DNA from: Hexactinellida sp. DTS-2022
Lineage: Eukaryota; Porifera; Hexactinellida
Reading direction: 5' to 3'
Length of the DNA stretch: 64,000 bases
Assembly (NCBI GenBank): GCA_028753945.1
Contig: JAPNXP010000013.1
Span: forward strand, 3,782,001 to 3,846,000
Within the stretch, counting starts at the first letter, position 1. Every line of letters begins with the position of its first letter. A model generated the notes under the pieces. That model was not told where the DNA came from. It saw only the letters and a program-made list of their open reading frames with translations, and did not search any database. Positions 21,474-34,304 of the stretch are shown piece after piece. The translations under genes were made by a program, and so were the position numbers.

Positions 21474-21901
21474 GTATGCGCTAGCGCATACATAGACTTT
21501 GCGCAATTATACACTGGGGATACTCAATTAGATTTTCGTACACGATTTAGTTCATCTCTCTCAAAATTAATTATTTGTTATTTCTAACGTCTAATAGCTT
21601 TTGTTTTTGTTTTATTGTTCATCCCAATAATGAAACGAAATCACGTTAGCAACCTATCTTCACAAAAGGAATTTATGAGACAATTTTAAAGACTAAGAAA
21701 TAAAACCACAGAATACGAATTTCAATCATGCAATCAGTTTCCAGCTAATACAGTGGCACACTAAATTGACACGTGGTTAAATTCTTAGCATCCTAACCGT
21801 TTCTATGACCAGTTGATATGTCAGCGGAAAGATCTAACGTGGAATAATCGCTGTCGAAATGTCTCATATAAATAAAAGAATGCGAAGACCAATTTATCAG
21901 A
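21474..21901. other. Upstream flank of the C48/PHD gene
   Basis: AT-rich with the TATGCGCTAGCGCATA palindrome at its start. No frame recognised. The promoter of the downstream gene may lie here, with no clear core element. Confidence 0.3.
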
Positions 21902-23753
21902 ATGCCAAGAATCACTAAAGGAAACGCCAAAGAGCATCTCTTTGCTGCAGTACAATCGTTTACTCAACTAACTGGTGAACAAATTGGGATCGTACTAACA
22001 TGGAAAGGGAATTTGACTGTAATCGGGAAAGAACCATTCAAAGAGTATGTAAACGAACACCGGAGGGATATCCAAAAATCTCTGTTAACCACTACTCAGA
22101 TAACAATACCGTCACCTCTACCACAATTATAGTCACCTCTACTACCAGTATCGTCACCTCTACTACCAGTACCACCTCCACACGATCCTAAAGAGAAGGA
22201 AGTACTAGACTTGATCCATCCAGCATTTCAATGGAGAGACTACGAAACTTTCTCTCTACTGCAATCAGAAATTCTACTGGTAAGTATTCATTTTCTTTAA
22301 GTAATTAATACTTAACTAATACAGTAGAACCTGCATAATCCGACACGTTGGGATGAGATATATCTACCGGATTAAGGCGAATTCCGGATTATAGTGGGTC
22401 GGATCACGCAGCTTCTACTATATAGAGTTTAATTTAATATTAATTTTTGTATATTCTAGATGGTAGGTATTGGTCAAAGAGATCATGTCCCAAATGGTGG
22501 GATCCAACTATCGAGTTTCGCAACCTTAAATCTGGCTATAGTAAAGATATGCTGATAAAACTTACTTTAGCGTACAGAGCATTTCATTCTCTTACTTCTC
22601 CGATACGGGATAGATCACCTTATTCATCCCCTACACATACCTTAGAATCTTATCCGAGTTCTCCATTATTGTCACCTCCATCTGGTTTTTCAGATGTCAA
22701 CAATTCTCCGCAACGTATAACACCGGATTCCACACATTCTACTGTATCGGACTCCAGCTTATTTCAGGCTGCTGATTCTGACAGTTCAAATTTAGGCCAA
22801 GAGGTCGAGATATACGCAGATAGTTTGGATGGTAGTGACAGTAAGTGTAGCAGCGAACAACCCGAACCTTATTTTCCCGCCCGAAAGAGTATTTTTGAAC
22901 CTCAAACAATAATAAGTGTAAACCGTTACGACGACCTTGCAACTGCTTTGAGTGAACTATCGGATAAAGATACTCTACTTACGGATACTACAATTCACGC
23001 GTTCATGGTATGTTAAATTTATTCTATTTCATCGGAATTCTTACGCTAGCGTCTTATAAATTGCTAAAATAGTTTGGTAATTCATTAATCTTTTTTTCAT
23101 AGACTATTCTCCGTAATCAATTCCGTCGTGTTCGTGGCCTCCAAAACATTATTGAGAGTTATGCTGCTTATAAACCTCATCCACGAAATAGTATCCAAAT
23201 TCATCATGACAACTCTAGGACACATTGGCTGGTTTCCTGTGCCGATCGTAATGGTGTGGTTAATGTATTTGATTCAATGTTTGATAAAACTACAGAGGAA
23301 GTTGATATCCAATTATCACAGATTTACCCTCCGAAACATTGGTTCAAGTATGTTAGACAGGAATTGCAACAACAAGTAGGCCCATCAGATTGTGGGTTAT
23401 TCGCTACAGCTGTGTGCACGGCTCTTGTTCTTGAAGTAAACCCTTCACAATGTGTATGGGATCAAAGCCAAATGCGCTCCCATCTGTCGAAATGTTTAAT
23501 TCAACAAGATTTATCTCTGTTTCCAACACTTAAGAAGGCAATTCTTGTTCAAGTTATAAATAGGAAGTCTATGTCTTTCCGTTTGTATTGTTTGTGTGAC
23601 ATGCCTGAATTTTTTAGTCAATACATGACCCAATGCATTGACTGCAAGAATTGGTTTCACAATCCCTGTGTCAATCTCCCTGATGCAAACCTGAAATGTA
23701 GTAACTTTACAGAAGTGTTTAAATGTCCTAATTGTAGCCATATAGTTTGTTAA
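21902..23753 (+). pseudogene. Ulp1-like (C48) protease with C-terminal PHD finger
   Basis: The clear part is 22460-23016 spliced to 23102-23753: donor ATG|GTATGTT, acceptor CATAG, joining HAFM to TILRNQF in phase. The second exon has a C48 triad: His in RTHWLVSC, Asp in VVNVFDSM, and Cys in QVGPSDCGLFA. It ends in a PHD-like finger (CLCDMPE, CIDCKNWFHNPC, CPNC). The exon from 22460 is Ser/Pro-rich and disordered after its N-terminal YWSKRSCPKWW motif. A 5' exon from 21902 to about 22278 reads in one frame except for a TAG near 22130, with a Pro/Ser/Leu repeat around it. Its donor (CTACTG|GTAAGT) does not join the next exon in phase, so another lesion or an alternative site is likely. Such proteases are common passengers of KDZ/Zisupton transposons, and the convergent neighbour is a KDZ transposase. 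Confidence 0.72.
22322..22420. mobile_element. pogo-like MITE, 99 bp, inside an intron
   Basis: Starts CAGTAGAACCTGCATAATCC, with an inverted, slightly diverged right end (GCTTCTACTA), flanked by TA. It lies within the intron upstream of the exon at 22460. Confidence 0.65.
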
Positions 23754-23792
23754 TTGTAGTTCTTTTATTTGGATAATGTATTACATTGTATA

Positions 23793-26190
23793 TTATAATT
23801 TATCACAATTGAACAAATTATTTAATGTTTCTCTGTTGGTTTGACTTAGGAAATAACGAGTTGTATAGAATATATTTTCCACTTTCATATAAGACAACTG
23901 TGGAGAAATACGCCGTAATCTAGAGTATAGCTGTTCACAGACTTGGGAGTTGATAGTTTTAATTTCTCTTGTTTGAATACTTCGCATTGAGTAGGCTGGA
24001 TTGCACTTGTGGTTGATGGAGTGAAATCGGTCAATCAAAAAAGTTGTCTTCGAAATTGTCTTGGATCTCTAAAAGCCCAAATAGTTTAGTTTACAAGCAA
24101 ATACGTATACAAGTACATAATGGATATAATGATAACTTGTACTGTACATATATACAATTAATAATTAAAGTACTTAGGTAGTTACCTTATTAGACATGTG
24201 TTGTGTAGATTACACGCATTATCGTGTATAACATATTTAGGGGGTATCATAAAGTACTGCATCAAAATGTTGAAGATTGTAACAGTCGATTCCCTTGAAG
24301 TCAGTATTTTAAAACCATAACATATACCATGACGGCAAGACATGGTTACCATTCCGGGGGATAGGATCTTATGTTTCGGGTAAGTTTTCTTACATCCTTG
24401 TTTATCTTTTCGATCGTCAAGATCATAATTTGGCAATCTAAATAAATTAAACAATGGTTATACAAAACTATTAGATTAACCTAATACATTACTCACCTGT
24501 ATTGTTGTTCAAAAGCTGGAAAATAGTTAAAGTAGTCCTGCTCAACGTAGACGCGAACAGGCTTTCTGGTTCTGCTAGTGTATAAATTTTCTACCTTATC
24601 AATTATTTTAATAACAAACCGGAAACTAAAGGATGGAGACTGATTAATTCTGACGGCATTACTTGCACTTCGTAAGATAGAAAAGAGGTTTGAAGTTGAC
24701 CATTTTCTTGTACAGCAGATCAATCTCGCAAACTTTTCTCGGTATACCAACTGATAAATCGACAACTAATGCTAATTCTTCCTCATCCAAAATTGAAAAC
24801 TGAAAAACTCCGGAAATAGGTTGAGTTGTAGACAGATAGCTAAGAATCAATGAAACATGCTTATTAATAGGTTTATAGGTCATGTTTACTCCGCTGTTAA
24901 TAACAGTGTAACTGTTGGCTACATATTCATTAAAACATCCAGGGTCAAGATCCACCATTAAAATCCCGAATGCTTGTGGCGATAACCCATCTGTTGAGTA
25001 GTGTTGTAACGCTCTTCGCAGCTTGCTATTTGTGATCCATACGCGATTTTCCATTGGTATGTGCGCTATTGGGATATCTTCTTTCGGAACAGATTCAGTG
25101 GGAATTTCTTTATTAGTACCTAAAGTGACCCCATCAAAAATTACAGTCTCTGGCGCAGTTACACAAATTGGACAGGAAAAACACCGAGAATAATCAATAG
25201 CACTGAGTCTAAGGTAAGCATTCCAAGCTAAATGCATCGTGTGATACTTGAGAAAGTTGGTACTTCCCATTCTCTTCAATTTATTGTTTTTGGCACTATT
25301 AAGGATTAAGAAAGTGATTATAGTAAAAAGTTAATCAACTTATAATTGCAAAATATTGAACTAAATTACTATCTCTTTAAAATAAATACCTGACAAATGC
25401 ATAAAGTGGATTTCTTGCAGTCCTCATTAGTTCGCTATACTCATACAGCAGCCCGTAATGGATCAAGTAGTGGTCATTTAGGTTTAAGAGAAGATGTTCA
25501 TGGCCTTGATAGCCTTGCTCACATTTACAAGGGCCATCACAGATTGATGTATAAACTAAATATATAATGTTAGTAACTATACTATTAAGCAGCACATAGA
25601 ATGATAAATACATACCTCGGTGTTTGGGTAATAGTATTACGTCGCTTTCTGTATAAAGAATAATTCCTTTATGATGGGGTTTGCATGAACTTGAAGGGAT
25701 ATATTTGTGCCCATTGTTGCAATATGCGTTTTCAGAGTTTAAGTGTTCAGGAAGATTCAAGCCATCTGATAATTGGTTGATATATATTTGCTTCATTTCT
25801 GGTGTCAGTGAATGCGGAATGGGTGTGTTCGTCACCGTTTTGAAAATCATCGGATGATATTCTTTAACAGACATATTTGAGTCGGGCGGAATACTATGCT
25901 GGTACTCGCTTATGGTTTTCTTTTCTGGACAAGGACCTTTACAATCAATGCAATAGAAACAATTATCAGTTAATTTAAATGTGTGTAGATCAGTTTCGTT
26001 TAGAATACAAATGAATTTCTTCGAAAATATATGAAAGGGATGAGATCTTATGGTAATAGGTCAGGAAGATGGGATACATTGGTCTTCTAACGGAATTTTA
26101 TATGTTTTTATGTGTAAACAATCAACCTCTAGGCACTGATTAAAAGAACCATTTTTGATAATCACAATACGACCTTGAACGAGATGAACG
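23793..26190 (-). pseudogene. KDZ/Zisupton-type transposase, multi-exon
   Basis: Minus-strand pieces in order. About 26190-25377 holds a SWIM-like/zinc segment (CFYCIDCKGPCP, then CKCEQGYQGH) with a probable 61-bp intron at about 25561-25621 and one in-frame stop near 26070. 25279-24659 has FSCPICV...FDGVTLG, the KDZ core entry. 24765-24493 and 24454-24182 follow, the latter with CRHGICYGFKI and VIHDNACNLHNTCL, matching the family's CxHG and YDxACxL-like catalytic region. 24038-23793 has DRFHSINHKC, NSQVCEQLYSRLRRI and LSYMK, the most diagnostic Zisupton block. Gaps of about 40-145 bp between pieces look like introns. The 3' end converges on the C48/PHD gene about 40 bp away. No terminal inverted repeats were found by eye. 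Confidence 0.75.
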
Positions 26191-26212
26191 ATATCTAGAA
26201 ATGAACAATAAT

Positions 26213-26560
26213 ATTAGTCGGGTCAATATGTTGTATGACCTCAAAAAATTGCAAGAAATTGTTTTATTGCATTTTTCCGTAGTACCATGTATGGGGATTA
26301 ACATACTAAAAGTCTAGCGAAATCGGACAACCAAAAGTGAAAAAAAATGGGGTCCAAAAGTTGGTGTCCGGTCGAAAATCGCCGGTTTTGTGTATCCACG
26401 TTAGCCATTTCAAATGCATTTAAAACAACTCCTCCATAGCAACCTCCATAGCAACGGCCAGGAATGTGAATTTCCTGATCTCCAAATTTGGTAGAAACCA
26501 TATTGAGTGACCCCTTGTTTTCCTCGGCTATGTTTACCGAGTACGAATTAGCTAATATAA
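26213..26560. mobile_element. Solo arm of the foldback family of element C
   Basis: Starts TAGTCGGGTCAATATG and contains the ordered words ATCGCCGG, CATTTAAAACAACT, CCATAGCAACGG, AATGTGA and GAGTGACCCCTTGTTTT, shared with the left arm of the element at 30494. No inverted partner was found nearby. Confidence 0.55.
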
Positions 26561-26625
26561 ATACTCTAACGGTTTAATTTAGAAATAGTATAGTTTACGG
26601 CTGGAGACTTAGCAGAAAGATACCG

Positions 26626-29600
26626 TCACATTTCTTCATTATCATCATCTGATGCTACCCACTCGCCCATATTGTCACAGTTGTGTTCTTGGCATCGTCC
26701 ACATACATGAGAACAGTTAAGTCCTTGTTTCCTGCAGCTACACTTGTGTGTACTACAGCCGGTAGAACAGTTACAGTGTATCATTTTCAAAATTGCTTCG
26801 GGTGCAGGATTAGTGTCCATCATGACTGGGATTAGGCTGTTACCTTGGCGGTCCCATCCCCATTCGGTGACCTCCATACCGTCAGCCATGTCCATCCACA
26901 ACATTACCTGGAGATAACTCCTCAGAGAGTGAAATTTCGTTGCAGAAACAGTAGGTGACAGCCTTTCTGGTGTCACGAAGCTTTTGGCTGCGCAAACTTT
27001 CTTGCAGAGGATATTATATCTCAAGTCACGAAGACTGTCACCGGGCTTTGCATTGAACAATGCAATCATGGATTTGCAACCAGTGCTTACTATCACAGCT
27101 GGGTCTTGCTTTGGTGTAGAAAATACCCTAGCGTAGCTTTGTAAGACGGAATCTTCTTTCATCATTTTGTGTAATGCAGACTTTTCCCGAGCCCAAAAAT
27201 GCTGGAAGTTGTGTCACACCCGGTGAATGCGTGAAGAAACAGCAGACTTTGGCAGATGTTGACTCCAAGCATCTGCTTTATGACCATTATGTCATACACT
27301 ACTGTTGGTATCCCTTTATCAGAGCGGAAATAAATCTTCTTTGCATTGTTGTTAAATGTGCAGTGCAACAACAGAACGAACAGATCAGTATCCTCCCCTA
27401 GGAGAGTTGTTGTTTTGAAGGATGTCATTGATACTGCTGCCTTCACAATGGTAACATCGGCATCTCCCTCAGCTTGTATGACGTGGCAACCTCTTTTCCT
27501 CATACGTTCGGAAATGAGACAGATGAGGGCCTGTTTGTTGACTTGATTGGAAAGGAAATCCTCCTTACTCCCAATGAAGACGGTTGCTTCGGTGATATTT
27601 ACTTTGCTGCCAACCCGATTCTTTCTTCGTCGTCGCTGATGGGTATTGTCCTTTGTTGTTGGACCTCCGCTGTAGCCATCAAAGACAACGGTGGCATTGC
27701 CATAATGTTCTACAGTGAATGATGTATAGTCATCAGCGATTGAACTGTAGGTTCTTCCTTCAGCCCATTTCAAGCGATGCAGAAGGGAACCCCCATCTAG
27801 AACGTAATGTTCCACTTCGGGAACATACTCTAGCAGGCCTGCGCCATCTGAATGGATTTTGAGATGTTCTTTCAGAGCGTCACGAAACTGTGGCTTATCT
27901 GGCTGCCTTAACTGATTCTTAGCCTGAAATAGTGATGGAGGGTATGGCGAAAGTTCATGGTCCATTACTTCATTTAGCGACAGGTCTCCTGATTGCGAAA
28001 CTACAAGAAACCTCTGGAACAACAAAGCTGGATCTATTGTTCTGTCCTCGGTCACTTCGATTGCCCTCGCTGATGCCATTGTCTTCACCTTCATCTTTCT
28101 TTTGTATGAAAAGGAAAATACCTCTTGTCCTTCCATTTTCCCTACTGTGCCCTTGCCGATGGTGAACAGGTTATGAACATTAACATCCTTGTTTGCATTA
28201 ACACCAGTAATTATGTTACGTAAAGATGCTTCATCAGAGAAAGAAGAAAATGGCTGGAGTTTCTCTACTAACTTCTTCATGTCTGCATGATCTCTGTTCA
28301 TCCTGGACGCTGTTGCCTCCTTGTGTTGTTCACTGGTAGTGAATATCTGGTGGGTAAAACCCTGCATTGCCTCATTGTAGTTTGCTAACACATGTGAAGA
28401 CATAGTCCAGAGAGCTTGCTGATGTTCGGTCATTCCGCTTCCTCGAGTGAGCCCCCCTATACTTTTAATCGACCGCATAAGAGATTGCTCGATGACCAGA
28501 TCGCAACCGAGGCCTGCCCAATACTGGTCACTACGTCTGATTACGTGGAAGCCATTCGAGAACTTATGGAATACAGACGGGTTTTCGTTTTCTAGTTCAT
28601 TCATAGTCTGGAGGTAGAGGTAGGCAGTTTTCAGATAATTTGCATGTCCAGCTGCTGCAAATATGGGTAAACAGGCCGACAATGCATGAAGGTGCATTTT
28701 CCAAGAGCCTGTACGATCTGCTTCAATCAGCTCCCGGCAACTCCTACCATTTGCTTATATCTTAGCCACAGCTTGCTTGTTTCAGATCGAGCGGATAGTT
28801 CATGTGTTTTGGTGGACAACACGCGGATCGTTTCCTTTAAGCACTCGGATTGGATGAGTGAATTGAAGTCAGACTCACCCATCAATGTTTTAGTATATAA
28901 CTTCTATAGTTCCTGCAATAGGTTTTTAAATGCAGGCTGGTCAGTGATTACTTCGTCTGCAACTTGTTGTGTAAGACACTGATCAATAAGGAGATGTCCA
29001 CAGAATGCCCGTTGAACTGCCTTTCCGCTCATGATGTGTAATACGGCGTTCTCACCGTAAATGGCCCCAAGAATCTCTTTGATTCCACTACCATCCATTA
29101 GTGTTCCTATGGCCCCAAGAAGGTTCATGAAAGTGTGAAAGCTTCCCAGTAGCAACACAACGCCTCGAACTGGACTGTCATCTGGTACCTCTTGTTTTAT
29201 TTGTGAAGCTTTCCAGTAAAGCGGTTGGTCGAATGTGACAATTGCTGGGCTTTTGTGCTCGAAAGCAAGCTTGCACAGATACTCAAGTGTTGAGAAGATA
29301 CATGTCTTGTCCCCGGGGTACATATCAATCATTGGTAAGAATATCACAGAAGATTGTCCTGGGTGCTTACAGTCCTTGTGCAAAATGTGCATCATTCCCT
29401 GCCAATTCGGTACTGATTGTTTGAATCGGAAGGACATTTCCCACAGTATATCTATCCTGTGATCAGCAGCTTCAAGGAATGACAATGGCTGGAATTTAAT
29501 GCTGTGACGCAAGTGTGCCGAGAACCGGTATTGTTTAACATCAACTTTGGTCAGGTCAGCTATATGTAAATCCGAAAGCTTTCGTCTGAATATAGACTGA

Positions 29601-30460
29601 CAGACTTGCTTTCCTGGTGTTATGGCTGCCATCATCCCCATGCCGTGGAATGTTTCCTTTCCATCCAAGGTAACAATGTTATGATCTACGTTGTCGGCCA
29701 CAAACAACAGCGTCATATCTAGTCTGTTACTATCACCACCTAGTACATCTGGTGCAACGGAAGCCGCAGCATTTTCCTCGAATCTCTGAACCTCAGAATA
29801 TGAGGAGCAAAAGCCCATGGCTGAGAGGCTATCTACCAAAAAACGTGACCTGAAATGATGGTGCATCTGGACAGCTAAGCCAAGCTGTAATGGGGCAATC
29901 AAAACTCTGGGACGTGCTGCTTGGACAATTGAATGTCCAATGCTTGCTACTTTCCGGCGAGTGTCCTTTCCAACAAGGATACGTTGGAGAAAATAACGCA
30001 AGCTCGTTGGAACATACTCTAAGGCTGACTGTATCTCAAGTTCAGAAGTTTTTGGATACTCATCAGTAATAGGGGAGTTCTTCGACTTGAGGTCACTCTT
30101 GACAAGTCTGGCTGCAGTCTCTATGATGAGTCTCTTCTGGGATTCCTCATCATCCACTATTGGCATGCTGAAGTATTCTCTCAGGATTTGATTAGTCTTC
30201 TCGCGGAATGTTACAATATCATGCAACCCTTCACCCTCGGCAATGAATATAGACTCCCCATAATGTTCCAACAGTCTCGACTTCAGATACTGATGACCAT
30301 AGGCAACACAATCTCGTTCTTTCAGATACTCTTTCATCTTACTCGAAAGACAGGTGATTGTCAATTGTTCTTCATCATTTTGCTCAAAGTCCCCCTGTCC
30401 CAGGCTGGCCAGGTCCTGCGACCCTAGTATTAGTAAATATATAAATATACAAGTTGTCAT
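26626..30460 (-). pseudogene. Large PIN-like nuclease with cysteine-rich (CXC) tail, three lesions
   Basis: Nearly continuous minus-strand coding of about 1,250 codons in three frames: 30460-28904, about 28900-27162 and 27165-26626. The first segment has FVADNVDHN, LDGKETFHGMGMM and ITPG, hallmarks of a repeated uncharacterised animal protein family. The second ends with EGDADVTIV, GEDTDLFVLLLH and FTGCDTTS, acidic clusters like those of PIN/FEN-type nucleases. The third ends in a CXC-like tail (CNCSTGCSTHKCSCRKQG). Lesions: a TAG after LLQEL at about 28902; a frameshift near 28735, where the frame resumes as ELIEADRTGSW; and a frameshift at about 27163 after FGLGKS. The apparent start (MTTCIFIYLLIL) is probably intron read-through, since an acceptor AATACTAG precedes GSQDLASLGQ at about 30424; 5' exons are missing. 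Markedly GC-richer than its surroundings. Whether it is a host or transposon gene is unresolved. Confidence 0.7.
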
Positions 30461-30493
30461 TTGTTAGAATTTGTTAATTTACAATTTAACTTA

Positions 30494-31776
30494 TAGTCCA
30501 GCAATATGGTGAAAGATTGTCGAGATAAAAGTACCAAATTTTGCACAATTGTAGTACATATTATAGGTTCTGATCAACTTCAGCTATGACACATAGCAGA
30601 ATTTTTGGAAGAACAAATTTTTCAGGGGGGTCAAAAATTGGTGGTCAATCGAATCGCCGGAAGTATAAATAGCTCATTCAAATACATTCTAAACAACTTT
30701 ATATTGTCAGATTTGTGCTCAGCACTTAATTTCCAGCATTTTGATAGGTATATTGACTATATTTGGTGATAATATTTTTTGGTTTTCCATAGCAACGGTA
30801 AGAATGTGATAAACATTCCGATCTCCCAATTTGGAGTAACTATATAGAGTGACCCCTTGTTTTTCTCGGGTATGCGTACTGAGTGCGAATATACTATTAG
30901 AAACACTCTAAATATTAATTGTCAAGCCAAAAGTATGCATTTATCATATTCCAGCTCAAAGCCAAGATTTTATACCAAGATCAAAAGTAGTAGTTGCTGG
31001 AAATTAAGTGCTGAGCACAAATATGACAATATAAAGTCGTTAAGAACATATCTTTGTACTTGTAATACTTCTAGACAGGCTTGGACCGGCCATAGTTCCA
31101 TAGTGCAATGCACATGCTTCCCCATTTACTCGTCCTTGTGTCAGGCCAGTAGCTAGGGGGAGGCTCGCCGGCTAGGTTAACTTTTGTGATATATCTGACA
31201 TTTGGATTTGTTGTTGAATTGTATATTATTGGAGTCCAATTTCCTCATGCTCACATTTTGTATTAATACCCTCGAATATTCTAGTATCGCACTTGTAAGT
31301 AGGTATTGAAATTTGGGTGAAATAGTGTCTAATAGTATATTCTAAATTTCTAATAGTAAATTCGCACTCAGTACGCATACCCGAGAATAACAATGGGTCA
31401 CTCGATATGGTTACTCCAAATTGGGAGATCAGAATGTTTAACACATTCTTACCGTTGCTATGGAAAACTAAAAAATATTATCACCAAATATAGTCAATAT
31501 ACCTATCAAAATGCTGGAAATTAAGTGCTGAGCACGAATCTGACAATATAAAAGTCGTTAAGAATGCATTTGAATGAGCTATCCTGTATTTATACTTCCG
31601 GGGATTCGATTGGGCACCAATTTTTGAATCCCCTGAAAAAAAATTCTTCCAAAAATTCTGCGATGTGCCATGGATAAATTTGATCAGAACCTATAATACT
31701 ACAATTGTGCAAAATTTGGTACTTTTATCTTGAAAATGCACAATTCGACCATTTCCTGAACCATATTGCTGGACTA
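30494..31776. mobile_element. Foldback element, 1,283 bp, TTA duplication
   Basis: Inverted arms of about 400-450 bp (30494 to about 30895 and about 31330-31776) share TAGTCCAGCAATATGG at the tips and many internal words (AAAGTACCAAATTTTG, CTCAGCACTTAATTTCC, TTGACTATATTTGGTGATAA, TTTCCATAGCAACGGT). Perfect TTA at 30491-30493 and 31777-31779. A third, partial copy of the CTGGAAATTAAGTGCTGAGC segment lies in the centre at about 30995-31060. No transposase. Same family as element C. Confidence 0.82.
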
Positions 31777-31948
31777 TTATAATTGGCGTGTTTATGTAGA
31801 GATGTTAGATAAGGAACATGGTTTTCATTAGTGGTTAATAGTAAGTATAAATCTGATAGGAGAGAAATAGAGATGAAAATTAGGACAGAAAGACAATTTT
31901 TTAAAATAATTTTTTTAGAGAATTACAGGTAAATTAATTTGTGAATAC

Positions 31949-32358
31949 AGTAGAACTCGGTTAAGACGTACCACCCTGGGAAACAAGAAAGGTCGTACTA
32001 ACGGTGGTACGTCTTATCTGTATGCATAATCCACAAGTCGAAATACTGACTTGTTCAATGCTATTAATATTCATGTCTTTAACATACTTAACAATAATAT
32101 TAAATTATTTTTGTTGTCACCTACTCAATTAAACCAAATACTAACTGAGTTCTGTTGATAGTTTTCTATAGTACGTACTAACCGAATTAAAACAATAGAT
32201 TTATCCATTAGGGAATAGAAATGGGTACGTATATCCGAGTACGTAATAACTGAATCATATATAATGAATCAGATATGAAGAAAATCGGTTATTAGAGAAC
32301 AGTACGTAGTATCCGGGAGTACGTCTTAAGCCGAGTACGTATTAAGCGAGTTCCACTG
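31949..32358. mobile_element. pogo-like MITE, 410 bp (GTACGT family)
   Basis: Ends CAGTAGAACTCGGTTAAGAC and the complement of CAGTGGAACTCGCTTAATAC, TA on both sides. Interior full of TACGTAC/TACGTC words. The element at 59618-59951 is a second copy in inverted orientation. Confidence 0.85.
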
Positions 32359-34304
32359 TATCTGAAAATCATTTTCGATCGAAAGACAGACAGGGCATGT
32401 TTGAGTCGTACTTGGTAAAAATTCCTTTGCTATAATTTCAGCAACAATTTGTATTTTTGATGGCATAAATACCCATGTAGCCTTGCGTGAATTTAAACAA
32501 CCACGCACATGTTTGTAGTCGTGATATTATGTGCCAATCTACTTACAGAGGAATTATAGTGTCATCTGAAGCGGAGTCACTTTCATTTGTTTCTGTAAAA
32601 GAACCCACCGTATGGTTGATTGCCTTAGCATATTCCAATCCAGCATATTCACCTTTAACAATATATTCATTATATATTTTGTCGCCGCTGGTCGTTTTGC
32701 ACATTATTATTCTTCCTTCCAATTGTAATCTGTAATTAAAGGTTTACGAACGGACTAAATAAACCCAATTCAGTTCATCTCAAATTGACGCACGTTGATT
32801 TCGTTCAACGGGCTGACCCACGTTCTGTTTGTTCAATTCGTTTAAATTAGTTCAGTTCGCTCGTTTGTTCAGTTCAAATGAGTCACTGGTGGGAATTATT
32901 AGGTATGACAATCAGATATGAGTAGTGATAAATTTATATTCTACGTGTGAATTAATGATTCAGTATTTCAAATTTATAGATATTCAGTTTAGTTAGTTCA
33001 ATTCATTCGTTTATTCAAAAACTCTATTTTTCCAACCACCAATTGTGAATAAGTTTAGAAATATGACGTATCTTCCAGAAAATATTGGCGAATAGCTGTG
33101 ATGGTGGTTGGATGGAAAATGATAGTGTAGGGGGACAGACTATTTGTTGTTTCGTGGATGAAAATTGATAGGAAATCTTAGGGGCCTTTCTCACATGACA
33201 TTCAATTGTTAAATCTTTCTCGTGAACATGATGAAAAATGACCAATAGATAGGCCCTGGTGAAATATTAATGGAGACATTCACAAGGGTTGTTTCCAAGG
33301 CTGGTAATTGGAAAAATTTAGTGTATAAGAGGTTTTTCCGAATGTTTTTAACAAGATGACAGTATCAAAAAGTAGGTAGATTTACATCTCTGGGTTGGCT
33401 ATTGCATTATGGCGCGTTGAGCAAGGGTGTATAACTTTGAGGTGGTGGTATGCGCTCACATTCGTGGAATGATTGTCACTAACTACAGCTCTGAGCCTCT
33501 GACATTGAAAATTTGAAATCTCTTCTGCTGAAATGTTTACACAGTTAATTATACCCTCTTGAACAACCTGATGGTTAATTTTATATAATGAACTATCCTC
33601 GATAATATATAAAATTGACTGTTTTAAAGAGACGACCATAAAGCACACTCCACTTTTATAAATCTGCAGGCTAGAATGACACCATCGTGTTGTACTTCTT
33701 GTTGTTGGTACATTTCGTCAAGCAATAAGACAGCATCGTTACTAAAAAAAGAATTTCCTTCAGTGATTGTAAGCCTTTACAAGTATCGATTAGTTGTGAA
33801 TTTAGCTTATACAATAGCGAATTGCATGGTAGGGGGAGAAATCTTTGTAAATATTGATATCCTGAATTAGAGGTGTATCTCATGATAAGAGCAAATCTTA
33901 CTCCAGTAGTGGAGTATTGGGGCCTCCCTTTAGGGTTGTAATATTCTAACAACTAGTAATTATATTTGTTTCACAGGTTACTTCAACATTCCTACAGTAG
34001 CCAGGAAGATTGCTTTCAACAAGAATGCACTCCTTTACTGTAGCAATCCCTAAACTTATAACAACACGGAATGCTGTAATACAGTCGTCACTTATTTATA
34101 GCTGAAAGTCGCTATACATCTGCAAATTACCATATTTGATGATATTTCGAATGTCGATTTGAAGGACCAGGGTTCTATCTACTGGGGGGGGGTGGGGGGG
34201 AAGCTTCCCCCCCAAAAATCTCATAAAATGTACTATTAATCGCAATATATTATTCACTGGTACTAAAGATTTCAAAAGCTTCCCCCCCAAATTTAACATC
34301 CTAG

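Noticed and set aside
27174-28165. Plus-strand frames of 60-82 codons in the PIN-like gene
   Set aside because: Opposite-strand shadows of a long conserved coding region.
30424-30460. Signal peptide or membrane anchor on the PIN-like protein
   Set aside because: The hydrophobic start lies upstream of a good splice acceptor and reads intron sequence.
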